A stretch of DNA of 64,000 nt from Ursus arctos (GCF_023065955.2 NW_026622786.1:50887438-50951437); one strand, 5' to 3'; shown: positions 24,096-36,679, numbered from the stretch's first letter. Notes: a model not told the origin generated them from the sequence alone. Numbers and translations are program-made.

Positions 24096-24389
24096 GTGGA
24101 GGCCAGCTCTAACATAATGAATGTGCCATTTTGAGAAGTCATTACCAAATCTAAATAAAGCACCTGGAACAGACCCAGAAAATTCATGGAGTTAATAGCC
24201 TCAAGACCTATCTGCAGCGATATCTGAAGAAGTAAGGTATTCTGACATGCTACATTTTAACAACAGCAGGATACTAAATAGTGGTATGAGTTCAATTTCC
24301 CTCACAGAATTCACTTTAAAAACTATATATGCAGCACTTACCCACAGAAAAAAAATTTTTTTTTAAATATAAAAAGCAAAAGGGAAAGA

Positions 24390-25215
24390 AAATCACTTGT
24401 AGTCCCATGACGCAGTCATGATTGCTACTAACATTTCCACATACATTCTACTGGATTTTTTACCATGCAAAAAAATGTGTACTCATGTAAATACATATTT
24501 TAAATGGCATCATCCCATATATACTATTGAAAGCCTACCTTTTTACTTATTATGTGCATCCTTCCTTGCCAATAAAAGCATAGCTACAACATCACTTTAA
24601 CCCAGTGTGGGGTTAAGGCAGGTGAGAGTCATGATATATTAAACCAGTCCCTTCTCTATTATTTTACATTTAGATTGTTCATGGTGTTTCACTATTTCAA
24701 AAATTTTTCAACAAACATCTTTGTGCTTATACTTTTAAGCACTTATCATTTGCTGAGGATGCATTTCTAATGGTAAACATTTTTAGTCAAAGATACATTA
24801 GGATTTAAAGTTATATATGGCCAAATTGTCTTCAGAGTTGTACCAATTTACATACCCACCAGCAGGGTATGGCATATCTTTTCCCCACACACTCACCCAC
24901 ATGCGTTATACTAATTCTACTTACTCTTTCTCAGTCTGATTTGGTTTCTCATCTTTTCTCAAAATTTGCTTCTCACTGATTGCTAGTTAGGCCGAACGTA
25001 TTTTCATATCTTTATTGCTACTTTTCTGTTTAATTTTTAGTTGCCTGTTCATATCTCCGATCTCTTATTTATTTGAAAAAGTAGATAGATCGAAAGATAA
25101 ACAGATAGGTAATCAATCAATCTCCTTTTGCCAAAAATGTGATATATGCTTTTCTTAAACTGCTATTTACATTTTTATGGCTTTGTTTATGGTGTTTAAA
25201 AATTTTTTATTTTAC
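24390..25215 (-). mobile_element. Ancient L1 3' fragment, minus strand
   Basis: The block GCCAAATTGTCTTCAGAGTTGTACCAATTTACATACCCACCAGCAGGGTATGG is the reverse complement of a standard L1M 3' segment. The downstream CTCACTGATTGCTAGTTAGGCCGAACGTATTTTCATATC matches the same region. No ORF remains. Confidence 0.72.
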
Positions 25216-25319
25216 TATTCATAGAATTTGAGCTTTCTTTCCCCACAGTTAATTCATCTTTTCAGGTTTGTGCCTTGGGTACCTACCCACATTAGTCACA
25301 GATTACCAGTTGCCTACCA

Positions 25320-25700
25320 AACATTCTCTCCTTTTTAGAAAGGGAGCATCACTGCCTGAAATATATTTCTAAGCCTCCTCTGCAGCTGGGTGTGACCAGG
25401 TGACCAGATCAAGTCATTGACTACAAGTGTGTTGTGTGACCTGGAGCAAAGCTCTTCAAGGGTGAAGGGTGGGCCCTCCTCTCTTCCTTCTTTTCCTAGA
25501 AGAAAGGAGATAGAGCTCTGGCAGCCATCTTGGACCATATCCATGTTGAGGATGGAAGCCAACTTGGCAGAGGAAACAGAAAGAAGAAGCCTGGAATCCT
25601 AATAATGTCACCAAGCTGTCACACCAGCCCTGAACTGTCTACCTCTGGACTTCTTTTATGTGAGAGAATTAATAAGCCACTGTAGTCAGGCCTCTGGTAA
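25320..25700. repeat. Unclassified dispersed repeat
   Basis: A tail AGAAGCCTGGAATCCTAATAATGTCACCAAGCTGTCACACCAGCCC then ACTTCTTTTATGTGAGAGAATTAATAAGCCAC aligns by eye with pieces at about 4960-5115 and 5790-5965. All three end in a GTGAGAGAAA-type block. It is an old interspersed family that I cannot name with confidence. Confidence 0.5.
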
Positions 25701-26344
25701 GAGCAACCCTTACTCCTTAGAGCAAGTCCTAACTCATATACCAACCTCAAGTTACATCAGTATTTACTTGTATTTTCTTCTAGTGTTTTTTATCTACTCT
25801 ACCATCTCTATGTTTATGAATATATGACTGAAAGGATATATAACTAAAATTTAACAGTGTATATAAAATAATCATGTTTGGGTAGAAGCTTCTTTCAAAC
25901 GATGATTGCTAGACTCATATGTAGATAAACTTGTTCCACTGAATTTTAAGAAAGGATTTGATTATAGTTTTATAAGGCATTTTTTGGAAAAGTTAGGCCA
26001 ATGATCTTGACATTGAGAAATAGCATTTATATCTACTTTATTGACTAATCATAAGCTTTTATCTCAAGAAATGAGTTTTCAGAGCATGCAACTATAAAAT
26101 GTGGATAGCTAGCTGGGAGATTTCAATGTAGATAATTGGATAAATATCTGAATTTGTGTAATAAAGAGCTGTAGTATAGAAAAGTTTTACTGCAGTTTCA
26201 TTACAGCCAGAATTTCATTTTAATACTATTGGTTTTAAAATATGTTTTGACTGTAAGTGTAGAATTTTTTTTCCTAGAACTTGACAACACAGATTATTCT
26301 TGCGCCTAGAAAGATTAGCCAGTTATTAGTGTTCAGTTTAATGT

Positions 26345-26548
26345 AACTAACATTTCCTTAACTAACATTTGCTAAGCACCTGCTATGTATTACTCTCTGT
26401 ATTTAATGTCACAATGACTTACAAGACAGATAATATAATCCCTACTTTAGAGAGGGGGAAATTGAAGCTCCGAGGTGTTAATTCACTTGTCCAAGGCTAC
26501 TCATAGGGTAAGTGCAAAAGAGCCTCTGAAGGCTTCTGGCTCCAAAAC
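26345..26548 (+). repeat. MIR SINE
   Basis: The run AACATTTGCTAAGCACCTGCTATGTATTAC, then TACTTTAGAGAGGGGGAAATTGAAGCTC and CACTTGTCCAAGGCTACTCATAGGG is a MIR copy. It lies just downstream (in transcript order) of exon 9. Confidence 0.82.
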
Positions 26549-26657
26549 CTAAATTCCTGTGCAGCTCATGCCAGGCCCTCGGCTGAGCCTGTGGAAGACA
26601 AGAGATAAGTAAGACACAGTTTCCCATAGGCGATATTAAAGGAAAGTTGGTACTTAC

Positions 26658-26877
26658 CTGGCCCAAGCAGGTCCGTTATGTTAATACGAGTGGGCAGGGA
26701 ACTGCCTTTTGAGTTAGCTGCAGACACAGTTACAACCCAATTCCCAGTTCTAGGAATGACCCAGGTCCAGGAGGTGTGTTCTGTGATGTTCTGTAGTGTG
26801 ACTTTCCCCCCTGCCACCTCCTGCAAGGTCACGCGATAGTGGAGGATTTTTCCTCTTGCCTCGGATAGACTCATATT
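26658..26877 (-). CDS. IL12RB2: IL12RB2 exon 9: remainder of the first fibronectin III domain
   Basis: This exon has 73 full codons plus one base, with acceptor TTTTGTTGCAG|AATATG and donor CCAG|GTAAGT. The peptide starts [16 protein letters not shown] and ends [13 protein letters not shown]. It has three sequons (NMS, NIT, NIT). The segment IPRTGNW then [12 protein letters not shown] is the typical end of a fibronectin III sandwich. Its length of 220 nt makes it frame-shifting if skipped alone. The in-frame ATG just inside the exon is internal Met, not a start. Confidence 0.95.
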
Positions 26878-27164
26878 CTGCAACAAAACACATCCACTTA
26901 CTCCCAGACAAAGTCGCCAGATGCTTTGTGGCTGGACTTAATGGCCCCCCGCAGCAGAAGATAACATAGGAGTGACCTTTTCATTTCTATCTTCTTATCT
27001 CTTCCCCTGCATATTTTGATGCCTCCACCCAAGACCACCATTTAGGGGAAAAAAAAGTCAGTTAACATTTTCTAAAGCTAATTCTTAAAAACAGATTGAT
27101 TTTCCTTTCTTGCTTCAAAATGAAACTTCCTAACAGTAGAAACCTCAGTTACATCCAATGGAAT

Positions 27165-27420
27165 AAGAGTGGAATCTGAACTCAGATGATCTGGGTTTCA
27201 TTGGTAGAGGGATTGCTAGTCTAAAGTCAGGATCCCTGGTTCCCCTCTCAGCTCCTCCCTCTGTTCCTTGAGTGGCCTTAAGCAAGTAATTTCATGTACT
27301 GGACTTATTTCCTATTGATAAAATAGGTCTACCAAGCACCACTAGCTGTGTGACCCAGAGTAAAGCACTTGGCCCCTCTGAATCTCCATTTCTCAATCTG
27401 TGAAACACACCCCTACACAT
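27165..27420 (-). repeat. MIR SINE fragments
   Basis: AGCTGTGTGACCCAGAGTAAAGCACTTGGCCCCTCTGAATCTCCATTTCTCAATCTGTGAAA is the MIR core in antisense sense, preceded by a second similar block ending GTGGCCTTAAGCAAGTAATTTC. These are possibly two overlapping copies. Confidence 0.7.
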
Positions 27421-27421
27421 A

Positions 27422-27425
<4 letters not shown>

Positions 27426-27471
<46 letters not shown>
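27426..27471. repeat. CA dinucleotide microsatellite
   Basis: About 22 CA units directly follow the MIR-like sequence. The tract is pure and probably polymorphic. Confidence 0.97.
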
Positions 27472-27472
<1 letters not shown>

Positions 27473-29914
27473 CTTTTCATATAGAAAGTGTAATGCTGCT
27501 CATTAAATCAAAAATGAGATTTTCAAGAGCTAAACTTGTAAAATCCACACTTAGTGAGCTGGATTAGCCATCTGTGCTAGAAAAGTAAGACACTGTTTAT
27601 AAATGTGTGACTAATGAGTTTTGGAATTGCAAAAATTCCAATTGAGATAATTTGGGAGCAATCCCAGAAAGTAAGCAGAAAACTAATTATTTGTATTGTA
27701 ACCCTGTTTGGATAAGGACCAGAACCAATGGGAAACAGAACCAATGAAAATGGAGAGTGGCCAAGGGCAGTGCCCATCCTTGTCTAGTTCAGGGAGAGGA
27801 CAGTTTAGCTTGTCAGACTTAAGCATGATGGTTTTCTTGGCAAGGCTAGTCCTCCTATGGGTTCAGGTGCTGAAAGACACACATTAGGACTGGCAAATGC
27901 CCCCTTCTCGGATTCCCTACCCCTTAAGCAATCTTCTAATAATTTGGTTTCCTGTGTATTTATTTATCAGGAGAGGCTGGAGTAACATAAACATCTGTTT
28001 CACTTAAAATTTGTATTTTTCACTTTAAGTGAATAAATTGGCCTTCTGATGATAATTTAGTTTCTGAAATAATTAGCATGCTGAGAGAGAATGTTCCTAT
28101 CTGCTGATTCAAGCCTTCTGGGTAGCCCAACAGCTGCATTCCTCACTGTAAATTAATCCATGAACATCTAGCTTTTTATATTTCAGTCTCTGGGAACTTG
28201 ATTAATGCAGGTCCTATCCCAGGTGCTCTTCCGGATCCACAAAGTCCAGGACTGGATCTTAAACCATGGTCAATGCACCAGAGTACCATGGTGCTAAGGC
28301 TCTTTTGGGTGCACATTCAGCCTTTCCCTAGAAGACATCTTTGTGTTCTGGCAGGAACCAAGAAAGTTAGCATTTTAATTGTCCATCACAGTCAATCTTA
28401 TAGACCTGTTGTGTGAATTAAAGTAAGCGTCTGCTTTTGAAATTGTAGTGTTCTGAACTGTTATTAATAAACATGCTCTTTGTCATAGGAGAAAAACAGA
28501 ATAAATTAAAGTGAAAGCTGGCTAGGGAAGACCATTCCCTCAACTCTTTCTCAAACCATTCTCTCTGTCTCCTCTGTAGGTCTAGAGATAGGACTATTAT
28601 TTCACCCCCACACCATGTACCCTCTCCTTAAGGCACTTCTCAAGAGTTAACTGAGCTCACAAAGCTCCCCATTCTTGCCAGGAACCCAAGGGGCTTCCGT
28701 CTTACTCCGACAAATGAAGAACCAGAGCCCTAACTGAAAAAAAACAAAACACCTTGCAAATCAGCCCTTACTACCTTTCTCTCATTGTCTCTTAGAGACA
28801 CCTCAACAATCCCAATCAATCCTATGATAGAGCACTGGAAGAAGGGAAAATGTCAAGTCATCTTGGATCCGATGAACTTGCCTTGTGACTGCTGTGGAAA
28901 TCTCGCTGATTTCCACACACCACACACTACAGCGATCTAGTAAGAGATGTAGTGAAGCTTCCTAGAGGGTAGCAAAGGGCCTGGACCCAAAACCTTGCAT
29001 TTTCTGCTCATCTCATATTTTAGACTTTAAAATATCATTGAGAAGGTAAAGATGGAGTTAAGGTAGTTAGAGAAATAAATATGGTATCCCATGAGTTATG
29101 CTTGTATAAAATGTCAAGCTCAAGTTTTGGGATAAAGGTTAACATCTTTCAGGCAATTGGTCTCCTTCACCAATTTGAAAACGGGCCTAACTTGTCCAAC
29201 AGGGTCCATGGAACAAAAAACCCAATCAGCCAATAGGAAAGCAGGTATTTATCCAGCTGGGTGTAGTGTCCTAAAGCAACTGAAAGCAGTTTAATTTGGT
29301 TTAAAAAAATAGCAACATAAAGTTTGCAAATAATGCATGTTAATCCATCACTTCTGGATAATACTGGCCCTGACGTAACGGAGTATCATCACAGAACTAC
29401 AGAACCAGGAAGGACTCTACAGTTTAACAATTAATTTGACGTTTCATTTTATCAATAGGAAATAAGTCCAGGACATGAAATGACTTGCTTAAGGCCACTC
29501 AAGGAACAGAGAGAGGAGCTGAGAGGGGACCCAGGGATCCTGACTTTAGACTAGCGATCCCTCTATTCTGATGTGCTGCTCCTTACGCTGGCAAGCCTGC
29601 GACAATGAACCGGTCACCATAGGGCATGATATTTCATAGTTGGAATCCTCAGTCACCCTTCTGGCCCAAAGTTGGACAGCAGCTTGTCTAATTGTGAGGC
29701 TGAGGTACACTCTGATGTGGAGCTTCAACAGCAGACATCAGGTCAGCAATTTTGGGAAGGTGGAGATCCAGAATTCTTTTATTCCAGAGTCAACAGGCCT
29801 TAGGTCACAAGGAGACTAGCTGTGAACCCAGAAGAACTGCCATCTGAGGAGCCAGCTGGGTCTTTCCAGATGAACTTACTTTTACTCTAATGTTTATATA
29901 TTTGGGTGGGTGAT

Positions 29915-30045
29915 AGGGAGAAACTATCATTTATTGGGCCATACCATGAGTCAGAAGATTTACTTCTACTGTCACATTTAGTCCTCATGTCTCCCTGTCC
30001 TGAGGTTAAGAAACTGACTGAAGTAGTAGCCACAGAAAAGAGAGG
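29915..30045 (+). repeat. MIR-type SINE fragment
   Basis: The run ATCATTTATTGGGCCATACCATGAGTCAGAAG, then TCACATTTAGTCCTCATGTCTCCC and TGAGGTTAAGAAACTG resembles the MIR 5' half and core. It is decayed. Confidence 0.6.
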
Positions 30046-30485
30046 TGAGATTTTCGTGCGCCCCCTGGTGGGCATGAGGGAGGAAGGTGCTGTCCGGAAT
30101 GTGTCTGGTGTCCCTGGTATTTTTGTACCTTTATGGGCAGTGCTGAAAGGGGTGTCGAGCCAGTGTTACTGTCATTGTCACCCTCTCCTACCGGTAAGAG
30201 TGTGCAAGACATGAAAAGCTGTCTTATTGCCTAAAGAAAAATCAGTTTTCTTTCTGCTCTGCAAGAAATCTAACCTTAGTACACTTAGCTTTTCTGACTT
30301 AGGTTTGTCTGAGAGGCAAAGAGTGAGCAGCAAACTTATAGAACTATTGTGAGAGCTCTGTTGGCTGAAAACGCTTACAGTGTCAAAACTAATGTGGTGA
30401 ATATAGGACATGATAGGACAAAATCTGGTTCATGTCAGAATGTAAGGCCTCTGTGTTTTGTTTTGTTTTTAAAATTTTATTTTCT

Positions 30486-31326
30486 GGGAGGAGTTAAGAT
30501 GGCGGAGGAGTAGGAGACACCGTTTTCAGCCGGTCCTCCGAGTCGAGCTGGATAGGTACCAGACCAGCCTAAACAACCACGGAACCAGCCTGAGATGCAG
30601 GAAGACGCATCTGGATCTCTACAAATGAACATCTCCAGCGCTGAGTATTGAGGTACGAAGCGGGGAGCCATGAAACCGCGCACAGATATCGGAAGATAAA
30701 CGGAAGGGGGAGGGAGCCGCCGCGTTCTGGCGCCGGGAAGCGGCAGCCACTTGCACGGGGGAGTGGGCGGGGCTCGCGGACGGCACCCGCAAAACAGCAG
30801 ACTGAGACCGTGAGCCGGGTGCGCGCGCCACCAGGCATCTCACGGAACCCCGGAATCCCGGTGCGCTCACTGGATCCAGCCTGAGACCGGGAGCTTCCGG
30901 AGCGCGCGCGGGGCGGCTGGCGGCTGGCGGCGTTAGAAACACAAAGGACAGAGACGCGCCGGCCCTGGAAGTGAGGGCTGGGACGCCGGGTGTGGGGCGC
31001 ACATCCCGGGACGCTGCAGGGTTGAGCAACACCAACAGTAACAGAGTTAAAGTGGCCAGAACATTAGTAGAGAACGGGCTGCAATCCCTCTGTTCTGTGA
31101 CAGAGGCTGAAATTCGGCCGCTGCTGCTCTGACCCTCAGAAGAGGCACAGCAAACCGCCAGGGAAAGCCGCCAGAGAACAAAAGCCTGGAAATACCGGCT
31201 CAGGGAGTGCCCCTCCCCATCCCCCCTCGCAGGGGATGCCGAGACTCTACCCAAACATGGCTGCCTGAGTATCGGCGCGGCAGGCCCCTCCCCCAGAACA
31301 CAGGCTGAAAAATCAAGAAGCCCACA
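30486..31326 (+). promoter_or_regulatory. L1 5' UTR with internal promoter, upstream part
   Basis: The element begins GGGAGGAGTTAAGATGGCGG. The AAGATGGCGG at about 30496-30505 has the YY1-site form found at the same place in primate L1, where YY1 sets the transcription start (established for human L1, inferred here). The following 600 bp is the most CpG-rich part of the window (for example GAGCGCGCGCGGGGCGG near 30899), as expected for a Pol II internal promoter that is normally silenced by methylation. Confidence 0.75.
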
Positions 31327-31517
31327 ACCCGGGCACCTGGGTGGCGCAGTCATTGAGCGCCTGCCTTCGGCTTAGGGCGTGATCCCGGCGTTCCGGAAAG
31401 GAGTCCCTCATCGGGCTCCTCCGCTGGGAGCCTGCTTCTTCCTCTCCCACTCCCCTGCTTCTGTTCCCTCTCTTGCTGGTTGGCTGCCACATAAATAAAT
31501 AAATAATATCTTTAAAG
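31327..31517 (+). mobile_element. CAN SINE inside the L1 5' UTR, plus strand
   Basis: The head CCGGGCACCTGGGTGGCGCAGTCATTGAGCGCC, CT-rich body and ATAAATAAATAAATAATATCTTTA tail make a CAN SINE in the same orientation as the L1. A perfect 12-bp duplication AAGAAGCCCACA flanks it (31315-31326 and 31518-31529). It separates the bulk of the L1 promoter from ORF1 by about 190 bp more than normal. It could be private to this locus or shared by descendants of this L1. Confidence 0.92.
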
Positions 31518-31618
31518 AAGAAGCCCACATCCCTAAGATCCCTATAAAACAAGGGGCACGGCCTGGGACCCAGTCAAGAATTTGGGCTCTGGAAACCCCG
31601 CAACCTCTCTTCATCAGA

Positions 31619-32521
31619 ATGACAAGAAGGAGAAGCCCCCCCCAGCAAAGAAAAGACAGTGAGTCTGTGGCCTCTGCCACAGAAATAATGGATATGGATG
31701 TAACCAAATTATCAGAAATGGAATTCAGAGTAACGATGGTCAAAATGATGAGTAGAATTGAAAAAACTATTAACGAAAAGGTTACTGAGAATATAGAATC
31801 CTTAAGGACAGAAATGAGAGCGAACCTGACAGAAATTAAAAATTCTATGAGCCAAATGCAGGCAAAACTAGAGGCTCTGACGGCCAGGGTCGCAGAAGCA
31901 GAGGAACGGGTTAGTGAATTGGAGGATGGGCTAATAGAGGAAAAAATGAAAATAGAAGATGGTCTTAAAAAAATCCACGCCCACGAATGTAGGTTAAGGG
32001 AAATTACTGACTCAATGAAACGATCCAATGTTAGAATCATCGGCATCCCCGAGGGGGTGGAGAAAAACAGAGGTCTAGAAGAGATATTTGAACAAATTGT
32101 AGCTGAAAACTTCCCTAATCTAGCAAGGGAAACAAACATTCGTGTCCAAGAGGCAGAGAGGACCCCTCCCAAGCTCAACCATGACAAACCTACGCCACGT
32201 CACGTCATAGTGAAATTCGCAAATATTAGATGCAAGGATACAGTATTGAAAGTGGCCAGGGCAAAGAAATTTCTCACGTACCAAGGCAAAAGCATCAGAA
32301 TTACGTCAGACCTGTCTACACAGACCTGGAATGAGAGAAAGGGTTGGGGGAGCATATTTAAAGCTCTTTCAGAGAAAAACATGCAGCCAAGGATCCTTTA
32401 TCCAGCAAGGCTGTCATTCAGAATTGATGGAGAAATAAAGACATTTCAGAATCGCCAGTCACTAACCAATTTTGTAACCACGAAACCAGCCCTACAGGAG
32501 ATATTACGGGGAGTTCTATAA
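31619..32521 (+). CDS. L1 ORF1 protein (nucleic-acid chaperone)
   Basis: A 300-residue RNA-binding protein that forms trimers and coats L1 RNA (family knowledge). The basic N-terminus MTRRRSPPQQRK is followed by a coiled coil at about residues 35-130 with heptad-like patterns (AKLEALTARVAEAEERVSELE). An RRM-like region follows at about 130-225 (RSNVRIIGIPEGVEKNRG, PRHVIVKF). The C-terminal domain ends with the family block ILYPARLSFRIDGEIKTF. There is no internal stop. The start is the first ATG, next to a run of C. It is slightly shorter than human ORF1p (338 aa). Confidence 0.96.
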   Translation: MTRRRSPPQQRKDSESVASATEIMDMDVTKLSEMEFRVTMVKMMSRIEKTINEKVTENIESLRTEMRANLTEIKNSMSQMQAKLEALTARVAEAEERVSELEDGLIEEKMKIEDGLKKIHAHECRLREITDSMKRSNVRIIGIPEGVEKNRGLEEIFEQIVAENFPNLARETNIRVQEAERTPPKLNHDKPTPRHVIVKFANIRCKDTVLKVARAKKFLTYQGKSIRITSDLSTQTWNERKGWGSIFKALSEKNMQPRILYPARLSFRIDGEIKTFQNRQSLTNFVTTKPALQEILRGVL

Positions 32522-32589
32522 AAGTAAAAAGGCCCCAAGAGTGATACAGAACAGAAAGTCACAGCCAATACAAAGACTTTACTGGCAAC

Positions 32590-35500
32590 ATGGCAACATT
32601 AAAATCATATCTCTCAGTAATCAGTCTTAATGTAAATGGTTTGAACCATCCCATAAAACGCCACAGGGTTGCAGATTGGATAAAAAGAAATGACCCATCC
32701 ATTTGCTGTCTACAAGAGACTCATTTCAAACCCAAAGATGCATTCAGACTGAGAGTAAGGGGATGGAGTACCATCTTTCACGCAAATGGACCTCAAAAGA
32801 AAGCTGGGGTAGCAATTCTCATATCAGATAAATTGGATTTTAAACTACAGACTATAGTTAGAGATGCAGAAGGGCACTATATTATTCTTAAGGGAAGTAT
32901 TCAACAAGTGGATATGACAATTATAAATATATATGCCCCCAACAGGGGAGCAGCAAGATACACAAGCCAACTCTTAACCAGAATAAAGAGACACATAGAT
33001 AAAAATACATTAATAGTAGGGGACCTCAACACTCCACTATCAGAAATAGACAGAACACCCTGGCAAAAACTAAGCAAAGAATCAAAGGCTTTGAATGTCA
33101 TACTCGACGAGTTGGACCTCATAGATATATATAGAACACTACACCCCAGAACCAAAGAATACTCATTCTATTCTAATGCCCATGGAACATTCTCAAGAAT
33201 AGACCATGTTCTGGGACACAAAACAGGTCTCAACCGATACCAAAAGATTGAAATTATCCCCTGCATATTCTCAGACCACAACGCTCTGAAATTGGAACTC
33301 AACCACAAGGAAAAATTTGGAAGAAACTCAAACACTTGGAGACTAAGAACCATCCTGCTCAGGAATGACTCGATAAACCAGGAAATCAAAAATCAAATTA
33401 AACAATTTATGGAGACCAATGAGAATGAAAATACAACAGTCCAAAACCTATGGGATACTGCAAAGGCAGTCCTAAGGGGGAAATACATAGCCATCCAAGC
33501 CTCACTCAAAAGAATAGAAAAATCTAAAATGCAGTTTTTATATTCTCACCTCAAGAAGCTGGAACAGCAACAGAGGGACAGGCCTAATCCACGCACAAGG
33601 AAGCAGCTGACCAAAATTAGAGCTGAAATCAATCAAGCAGAAACCAGAAGTACAGTAGAGCAGATCAACAGGACTAGAAGCTGGTTCTTGGAGAGAATCA
33701 ATAAAATTGACAGACCACTGGCAAGACTTATCCAAAAGAAAAGAGAAAGGACCCAGATTATTAAAATTATGAATGAAAAAGGAGAGGTCACGACCAACAC
33801 CAATGAAATTGGAAGGATTATTAGAAATTTTTATCAACAGCTATATGCCAATAAAATAAGCAATCTGGAAGAGATGGAATCCTTCCTGGAAACCTATAAA
33901 CTACCAAGATTGAAACCGGAAGAAATTGATTCCTTAAACAGGCCAATTAATTATGAAGAAATTGAGTCAGTGATAAACAACATTCCAAATAACAAAACTC
34001 CAGGCCCGGACGGTTTTCCTGGGGAATTCTACCAAACATTCAAAGAAGAAATAATACCTATTCTCCTAAAGCTATTTCAAAAAATAGAAACAGAAGGAAA
34101 GCTACCAAACTCATTCTATGAGGCCAATATTACCTTGATCCCCAAACCAGGCAAAGACCCCATCAAAAAGGAGAATTACAGACCGATTTCCCTAATGAAT
34201 ATGGACGCCAAAATCCTCAACAAGATACTTGCTAATAGAATCCAACAATACATTAAAAGGATTATCCATCACGATCAAGTGGGATTCATCCCTGGGATGC
34301 AAGCGTGGTTCAATATTCGCAAATCAATCAGCGTGATACATCATATCAACAAGAAAAGACTCAGGAACCATATGATCCTCTCAATCGATGCTGAAAAAGC
34401 ATTTGACAAAATACAGCATCCTTTCCTGATTAAAACCCTTCAGAGTGTAGGAATAGAAGGTACATTTCTCAATCTCATAAAAGCCATCTATGAAAAGCCT
34501 ACTGCAAATATTATTCTCAATGGGGAAAAGCTGGAAGCCTTTCCCTTAAGATCAGGAACACGACAAGGATGCCCACTCTCGCCACTATTATTCAACATAG
34601 TACTAGAAGTCCTTGCAACAGCAATCAGACGACAAAAAGGGATCAAAGGTATTCAAATTGGCAAAGAAGAAGTCAAAATGTCTCTCTTCGCAGATGACAT
34701 GATACTCTATATGGAAAACCCAAAAGAAGCCACTCCCAAACTATTAGAAGTTATAGAGCAATTCAGTAACGTGGCAGGATACAAAATAAATGCTCAGAAA
34801 TCAGTTGCATTTCTAAACACGAATAACGAGACCGAAGAAAGAGAAATTAGGGAATCCATCCCATTTACAATAGCACCAAAAACCATACGTTACCTTGGAA
34901 TTAACTTAACCAGAGACGTAAAGGACCTATATTCTAGAAACTATAAATCACTCTTGAAAGACATTGAGGAAGACATAAAAAGATGGAAAGATATTCCATG
35001 CTCATGGATCGGAAGAATTAACATAGTTAAAATGTCCATGCTACCCAGAGCAATCTACACTTTCAATGCTATCCCGATCAAAAGACCAAAGACATTTTTC
35101 AAAGAACTGGAACAAACAGTCCTTAAATTTGTATGGAAACAGAAAAGGCCCCGAATCTCCAAGGAACTGTTGAAAAGGAAAAACAAAGCTGGGGGCATCA
35201 CAATGCCGGATTTCGAGCTGTACTACAAAGCTGTGATCACAAAGACAGCATGGTACTGGCACAAAAACAGACACATAGACCAATGGAACAGAATAGAGAG
35301 CCCAGAAATGGACCCTCGGCTCTTTGGGCAACTAATATTTGATAAAGCAGGAAAAAACATCCGGTGGGAAAAAGACAGTCTCTTCAATAAATGGTGCTGG
35401 GAAAATTGGACAGCTACATGCAAGAGAATGAAACTTGACCACTATCTCACACCATACACAAAAATAAACTCCAAATGGATGAAAGACCTCGATGTGAGAC

Positions 35501-36417
35501 AGGAATCCATCAAAATTCTAGAGGAGAACATAGGCAACAACCTCTACGACATCGGCCAAAGCAACCTTTTTCATGACACATCCCCAAAGGCAAGAGAAAC
35601 AAAAGATAAAATGAATTTATGGGACTTCATCAAGATTAAAAGTTTCTGCACAGCCAAGGAAACAGTCAGAAAAACTAAGAGGCAGCCCACGGAATGGGAG
35701 AATATATTTGCAAATGACACTACAGATAAAGGACTGGTATCCAAGATCTACAAAGAACTTCTCAAACTCAATACACGAGAAACAAATAAACAAATCAAAA
35801 AATGGGCAGAAGATATGAACAGACACTTTTCCAATGAAGACATACAAATGGCTAACAGACACATGAAAAAATGTTCAAAATCATTAGCCATCAAGGAAAT
35901 TCAAATCAAAACCACACTGAGATACCACCTTACGCCAGTTAGAATGGCAAAAATAGACAAGGCAAGAAACAACAATTGTTGGAGAGGATGTGGAGAAAGG
36001 GGATCCCTCCTACATTGTTGGTGGGAATGCAAGTTGGTACAGCCACTCTGGAAAACAGTGTGGAGGTCCCTTAAAAAGTTAAAAATTGAGCTACCCTATG
36101 ATCCAGCCATTGCACTACTGGGTATTTACCCCAAAGATACAGACGTAGTGAAGAGAAGGGCCATATGCGCCCCAATATTCATAGCAGCAATGTCTACAAT
36201 AGCTAAATCGTGGAAGGAGCCGAGATGCCCTTCAACAGATGACTGGATTAAGAAGTTGTGGTCCATATATACGATGGAATATTACTCAGCTATCAGAAAG
36301 AACGAGTTCTCAACATTTGCTACAACATGGACGGCACTGGAGGAGATAATGCTAAGTGAAATAAGTCAAGCAGAGAAAGACAACAATCATATGATTTCTC
36401 TCATCTATGGAACATAA
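32590..36417 (+). CDS. L1 ORF2 protein: endonuclease and reverse transcriptase, intact
   Basis: A 1275-residue protein, the same length as human ORF2p, which nicks target DNA and copies L1 RNA at the nick. The endonuclease keeps N14, E43, D145 and N147 (GDLN), D205 (IDH) and the final SDH with D229 and H230. The reverse transcriptase domain has [10 protein letters not shown] and the catalytic FADD at residues 700-703. The C-terminal cysteine motif is complete (C1130, C1134, H1142, C1147 in [18 protein letters not shown]). No stop or frameshift occurs. Retention of all hallmark residues suggests possible competence, though untested substitutions may still disable it. Confidence 0.97.
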   Translation: MATLKSYLSVISLNVNGLNHPIKRHRVADWIKRNDPSICCLQETHFKPKDAFRLRVRGWSTIFHANGPQKKAGVAILISDKLDFKLQTIVRDAEGHYIILKGSIQQVDMTIINIYAPNRGAARYTSQLLTRIKRHIDKNTLIVGDLNTPLSEIDRTPWQKLSKESKALNVILDELDLIDIYRTLHPRTKEYSFYSNAHGTFSRIDHVLGHKTGLNRYQKIEIIPCIFSDHNALKLELNHKEKFGRNSNTWRLRTILLRNDSINQEIKNQIKQFMETNENENTTVQNLWDTAKAVLRGKYIAIQASLKRIEKSKMQFLYSHLKKLEQQQRDRPNPRTRKQLTKIRAEINQAETRSTVEQINRTRSWFLERINKIDRPLARLIQKKRERTQIIKIMNEKGEVTTNTNEIGRIIRNFYQQLYANKISNLEEMESFLETYKLPRLKPEEIDSLNRPINYEEIESVINNIPNNKTPGPDGFPGEFYQTFKEEIIPILLKLFQKIETEGKLPNSFYEANITLIPKPGKDPIKKENYRPISLMNMDAKILNKILANRIQQYIKRIIHHDQVGFIPGMQAWFNIRKSISVIHHINKKRLRNHMILSIDAEKAFDKIQHPFLIKTLQSVGIEGTFLNLIKAIYEKPTANIILNGEKLEAFPLRSGTRQGCPLSPLLFNIVLEVLATAIRRQKGIKGIQIGKEEVKMSLFADDMILYMENPKEATPKLLEVIEQFSNVAGYKINAQKSVAFLNTNNETEEREIRESIPFTIAPKTIRYLGINLTRDVKDLYSRNYKSLLKDIEEDIKRWKDIPCSWIGRINIVKMSMLPRAIYTFNAIPIKRPKTFFKELEQTVLKFVWKQKRPRISKELLKRKNKAGGITMPDFELYYKAVITKTAWYWHKNRHIDQWNRIESPEMDPRLFGQLIFDKAGKNIRWEKDSLFNKWCWENWTATCKRMKLDHYLTPYTKINSKWMKDLDVRQESIKILEENIGNNLYDIGQSNLFHDTSPKARETKDKMNLWDFIKIKSFCTAKETVRKTKRQPTEWENIFANDTTDKGLVSKIYKELLKLNTRETNKQIKKWAEDMNRHFSNEDIQMANRHMKKCSKSLAIKEIQIKTTLRYHLTPVRMAKIDKARNNNCWRGCGERGSLLHCWWECKLVQPLWKTVWRSLKKLKIELPYDPAIALLGIYPKDTDVVKRRAICAPIFIAAMSTIAKSWKEPRCPSTDDWIKKLWSIYTMEYYSAIRKNEFSTFATTWTALEEIMLSEISQAEKDNNHMISLIYGT

Positions 36418-36679
36418 GAACTAGGATGATCAGTAGGGGAAGAAAGGGATAAAGAAAGGCGGGGTAATCAGAAGGGGGAATGAAACATGAGAGACTATGG
36501 ACTATGAGAAACAAACTGAGGACTTCAGAGGGGAGGGGGGTGGGGGAATGGGATAGACCGGTGATGGGTAGTAAAGAGGGCACGTATTGCATGGTGCACT
36601 GGGTGTTATACAGAACTAATGAATCATTGAGCCTTACATCGGAAACCGGGGATGTACTGTATGGTGACTAACATAATAT

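Larger units (their letters stand above)
18888..26657 (-). other. IL12RB2 intron 9
   Basis: This 7.8 kb intron has no gene. Old L1 sequence dominates (19150-21115 and 24390-25215). An unclassified LINE-like stretch lies at about 21340-22230, and an L2 3' end and a MIR follow. The remaining gaps, such as 22570-23480, show nothing nameable. Confidence 0.8.

Noticed and set aside
30619..31353. 244-residue open frame on the minus strand
   Set aside because: It is the antisense of the GC-rich L1 5' UTR. High GC removes stops by chance and the peptide resembles no family.
31408..32187. 259-residue open frame on the minus strand
   Set aside because: It is the antisense shadow of L1 ORF1 and the adjoining SINE. 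The plus-strand frame is the recognised protein.
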